Below are positions 62,238-64,000 of a stretch of DNA of 64,000 nucleotides, piece after piece; positions within the stretch are counted from its first letter, which is position 1, and the number at the start of each line of letters is the position of its first letter. A model generated the notes under the pieces. The model had not been told where the DNA came from, searched no databases, and worked only from the letters and a program-made list of their open reading frames with translations. The position numbers were made by a program, and so were the translations under genes. The DNA comes from Lachnospiraceae bacterium NK4A144 (GTDB lineage Bacteria > Bacillota > Clostridia > Lachnospirales > Lachnospiraceae): contig AUJT01000001.1 of NCBI GenBank assembly GCA_000424365.1, positions 310,001 to 374,000 on the forward strand. Reading direction: 5' to 3'.

Positions 62238-63836
62238 ATGAAAAAAACTTACAATGTATTAGACGAACCGTGGATACCTGTTAAGTATCTTAATGGCAAG
62301 AAATCAATCCTAAGTCTTATTGATGTTTTGGAACAGGCAGACAAAATAGAAGATATTCTTCCGCCGGTATTCAGAAATGACACTGTTTATATCTACTATG
62401 TGGGCATGATCCGACTGCTGACTACCATAATTGAGGCAGCGTATTACAAAAAGGAGACAAAGTATGCTTCAAAAAATCTGAAATACCTTGATGTTTTGAA
62501 TGAACAGGGGCTGAATTCCGAAGTTGTCAAAAACTATCTTGAAAAGTATCATGACCGCTTTGATGTACTTTCGGAAACTCACCCATTCCTACAAAATATT
62601 AACCTTAAGCCGGAGCTTGAGACTGCTGATCATTCAAATAATGCTTTTCTAACATGGAACCCTATGGCACCGTCCGAAAACAACTTCATTTTCGGACGTA
62701 CAAGGCGACAAATCGAAGGGTCAAAGAACAATACGTCTATTCTTTCTCAGTATCAGATAGTAAAAGAAGAATTCGTACATATACTTATCTATCTAGCGAC
62801 TATGGGAAATTATCCGGCCGCTACAGTATCATTAGAAAGTTCTCTAGGAAAGAAGATAAGCATTTTTGCTGTAATAAAGGGTAGAAATCTTAAAGAAACT
62901 ATTCTTGCAAACATTCTTCCTCTCGATGAAAGCTCAAGACCTTTGGAAGATGACGAAATTCCGGATATGCCGGTATGGGAAATGGAAAACATCCATGATA
63001 TCGAGAAATACGATAAAGATCAGTTCGTTCATAACCTTCTTTGTAGAGCGTTTTTTCCAGGCATATCAGTTTTAGGGGCAGGTTTTAATGAGGATGGTCA
63101 GCTTACGGGAATGGTTCGTAATCGTATAACCAAACGTATCGACCCAAAATATGGTCCTTCTTATGAAATGACGAACTCCATATCCGATCTTGTAGCAGAC
63201 CCATTTGCAATAGTGTCATATAAAGGTGATGATGGAAAGTTCGTAACGATTCCTTTTGATCCGATAAGGAATACTGCTCATGGCATTTGCATAATGGCTA
63301 CAAAGCATACTGATAAATGGAACAACTGTAAAATAATAAATAACCGAAAGATAGATAATGAATATAAGGTCCAAATATATTATCGGGAACTAGACGGAAT
63401 GAATGTTACTTTACGCAGTTGTGGCGCATTAAATAATTGTAATGGGGATATATGGGAAAAGCTAAAGGATACTGATAATCATATTCAGGCAGTAAAGTAT
63501 CAGGAAAACTACAGTAAAGCGAGAAGTCATCTTAAAAGAACACTTTCTACTGCACTGGCAGGATCAACTGTAATTTGTTCATCAGCAGAAAAAGAACTGT
63601 CTGACTGGATGGAACACGATTTCTTTACAAAGTTTTCAGAAGATCTTTCAAAAGAAGTCAGTAGTGCTGCATTAACGGCAACAGATCGGTTGGTTAAAGA
63701 GACAGTACATATTTTTGATAAATATACAGAAACTTCTGATTCCTTTTTTACTGTTGTAAGTGAAAGACGGGCTCTTGCTAGTCATCTTAAGAAAATAGCG
63801 CAGATCAAGGAGAAGGATAAAAATGGAAGAAAGTAA
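62238..63836 (+). CDS. casA: Type I-E CRISPR Cascade large subunit CasA/Cse1
   Basis: 532 aa. YNVLDEPWIPVKYLNGKKSILSLIDVL is the Cse1 N-terminus; FLQNI, GNYPAATVSLESSLG, the GRTRRQIEG loop and the C-terminal four-helix bundle follow. In Cascade it recognises the PAM and recruits Cas3. No cas3 gene precedes it in the window; it may lie elsewhere or downstream. casB overlaps its 3' end. Confidence 0.93.
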   Translation: MKKTYNVLDEPWIPVKYLNGKKSILSLIDVLEQADKIEDILPPVFRNDTVYIYYVGMIRLLTTIIEAAYYKKETKYASKNLKYLDVLNEQGLNSEVVKNYLEKYHDRFDVLSETHPFLQNINLKPELETADHSNNAFLTWNPMAPSENNFIFGRTRRQIEGSKNNTSILSQYQIVKEEFVHILIYLATMGNYPAATVSLESSLGKKISIFAVIKGRNLKETILANILPLDESSRPLEDDEIPDMPVWEMENIHDIEKYDKDQFVHNLLCRAFFPGISVLGAGFNEDGQLTGMVRNRITKRIDPKYGPSYEMTNSISDLVADPFAIVSYKGDDGKFVTIPFDPIRNTAHGICIMATKHTDKWNNCKIINNRKIDNEYKVQIYYRELDGMNVTLRSCGALNNCNGDIWEKLKDTDNHIQAVKYQENYSKARSHLKRTLSTALAGSTVICSSAEKELSDWMEHDFFTKFSEDLSKEVSSAALTATDRLVKETVHIFDKYTETSDSFFTVVSERRALASHLKKIAQIKEKDKNGRK

Positions 63837-64000
63837 AAACACTGATATCGAATTTATAAAAGCACTGAGAACCAACCTCAACAAAGGACATCCGGCAGTA
63901 CATACGTTAAAAAGAGCCTTTGGGACAGGGTGTACAGATGACCTGCATAATTATATTTCTTTTTTAAGCCTTATACGTGAAGCTGATCTTCAGGATATCA
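63823..64000 (+). CDS. casB: Type I-E CRISPR small subunit CasB/Cse2, 3'-truncated by window edge
   Basis: The first 59 codons are visible: MEESKNTDIEFIKALRTNLN then HPAVHTLKRAFG and LHNYISFLSLIREADL, in keeping with Cse2 helices. Overlaps casA by 14 bases with RBS aaggagaagg. The rest lies beyond the window. Confidence 0.85.
   Translation, partial: MEESKNTDIEFIKALRTNLNKGHPAVHTLKRAFGTGCTDDLHNYISFLSLIREADLQDI

Noticed and set aside
63672-64000. Search for CRISPR repeats near the cas genes
   Set aside because: No direct repeats of 28-36 bp with regular spacers are visible anywhere in the window; the array must lie outside it.

Overview
The window looks like chromosomal DNA from an anaerobic low-to-moderate G+C Firmicute of the Lachnospiraceae, most likely Butyrivibrio or Pseudobutyrivibrio. 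The evidence is the gene order (hisZ-G-D-B-IE followed by the two radical-SAM companion genes, an RNase G, rplU-prp-rpmA, obgE-yhbY-nadD-yqeK-rsfS), a Gram-positive pel cluster, repeated AAA-ATPase/PD-(D/E)XK proteins, and many Gly/Ser/Thr-rich lipoproteins. Identification is from reading the sequence; no search was run.

Layout. 0-11 kb: the 3' part of trpD, a deletion-fused response-regulator/histidine-kinase remnant, a tannase-like lipoprotein, glutathione peroxidase, a small lipoprotein, a Gfo/Idh/MocA oxidoreductase, a beta-helix lipoprotein on the minus strand, and a membrane GGDEF diguanylate cyclase. 10.6-16.6 kb: an accessory island with a chimeric DUF4869 fragment, a tight three-gene cassette (large Gly-zipper protein, TerB-like protein, second Gly-zipper protein) and a frameshifted AAA-ATPase/nuclease-like gene. 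16.8-18 kb: a CgeB-like glycosyltransferase. 18.2-29.8 kb: a second type IIA topoisomerase pair (parE/parC type) with parC flanked by inverted copies of a palindromic repeat, then rsmD, coaD, a coiled-coil protein, a PepD-like peptidase that has lost metal ligands, a HAD phosphatase, an SDR, a membrane protein, an RluA-type pseudouridine synthase and recU. 29.8-43.5 kb: the histidine operon and the long housekeeping run ending in rsfS. 43.5-44.8 kb: lexA, divergent from a LysM membrane protein resembling the SOS division inhibitor YneA, with several LexA-box-like sites between them. 45-56 kb: a complete pel exopolysaccharide operon (pelD fused to an SDR domain, pelE, pelA-like deacetylase, pelF, pelG) continuing into cotH, a VTC-domain gene and a DUF4956 membrane gene. 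56-60.4 kb: an intact AAA-ATPase/nuclease-like gene, a membrane protein, a brnT/brnA pair in which brnT has an internal deletion, and a decayed second copy of the cotH...DUF4956 tail. 60.4-62 kb: a two-gene unit of a protein with a conserved-looking Ser-rich N-terminus and an atypical radical SAM protein. 62.2-64 kb: the start of a type I-E CRISPR effector operon (casA and the 5' part of casB), with no cas3 before it.

How the parts fit. The membrane GGDEF protein could make c-di-GMP, and PelD keeps an RxxD inhibitory-type site that could bind it, so the window may hold both ends of a c-di-GMP to Pel circuit. The most interesting candidates for undescribed biology are the Ser-rich-protein/radical SAM pair (60.46-61.94 kb), the Gly-zipper/TerB cassette (11.37-14.56 kb), the PelD/SDR fusion with its cotH-VTC-DUF4956 tail, the HisA/F-like-HisI-HisE fusion, and the metal-ligand-depleted PepD.
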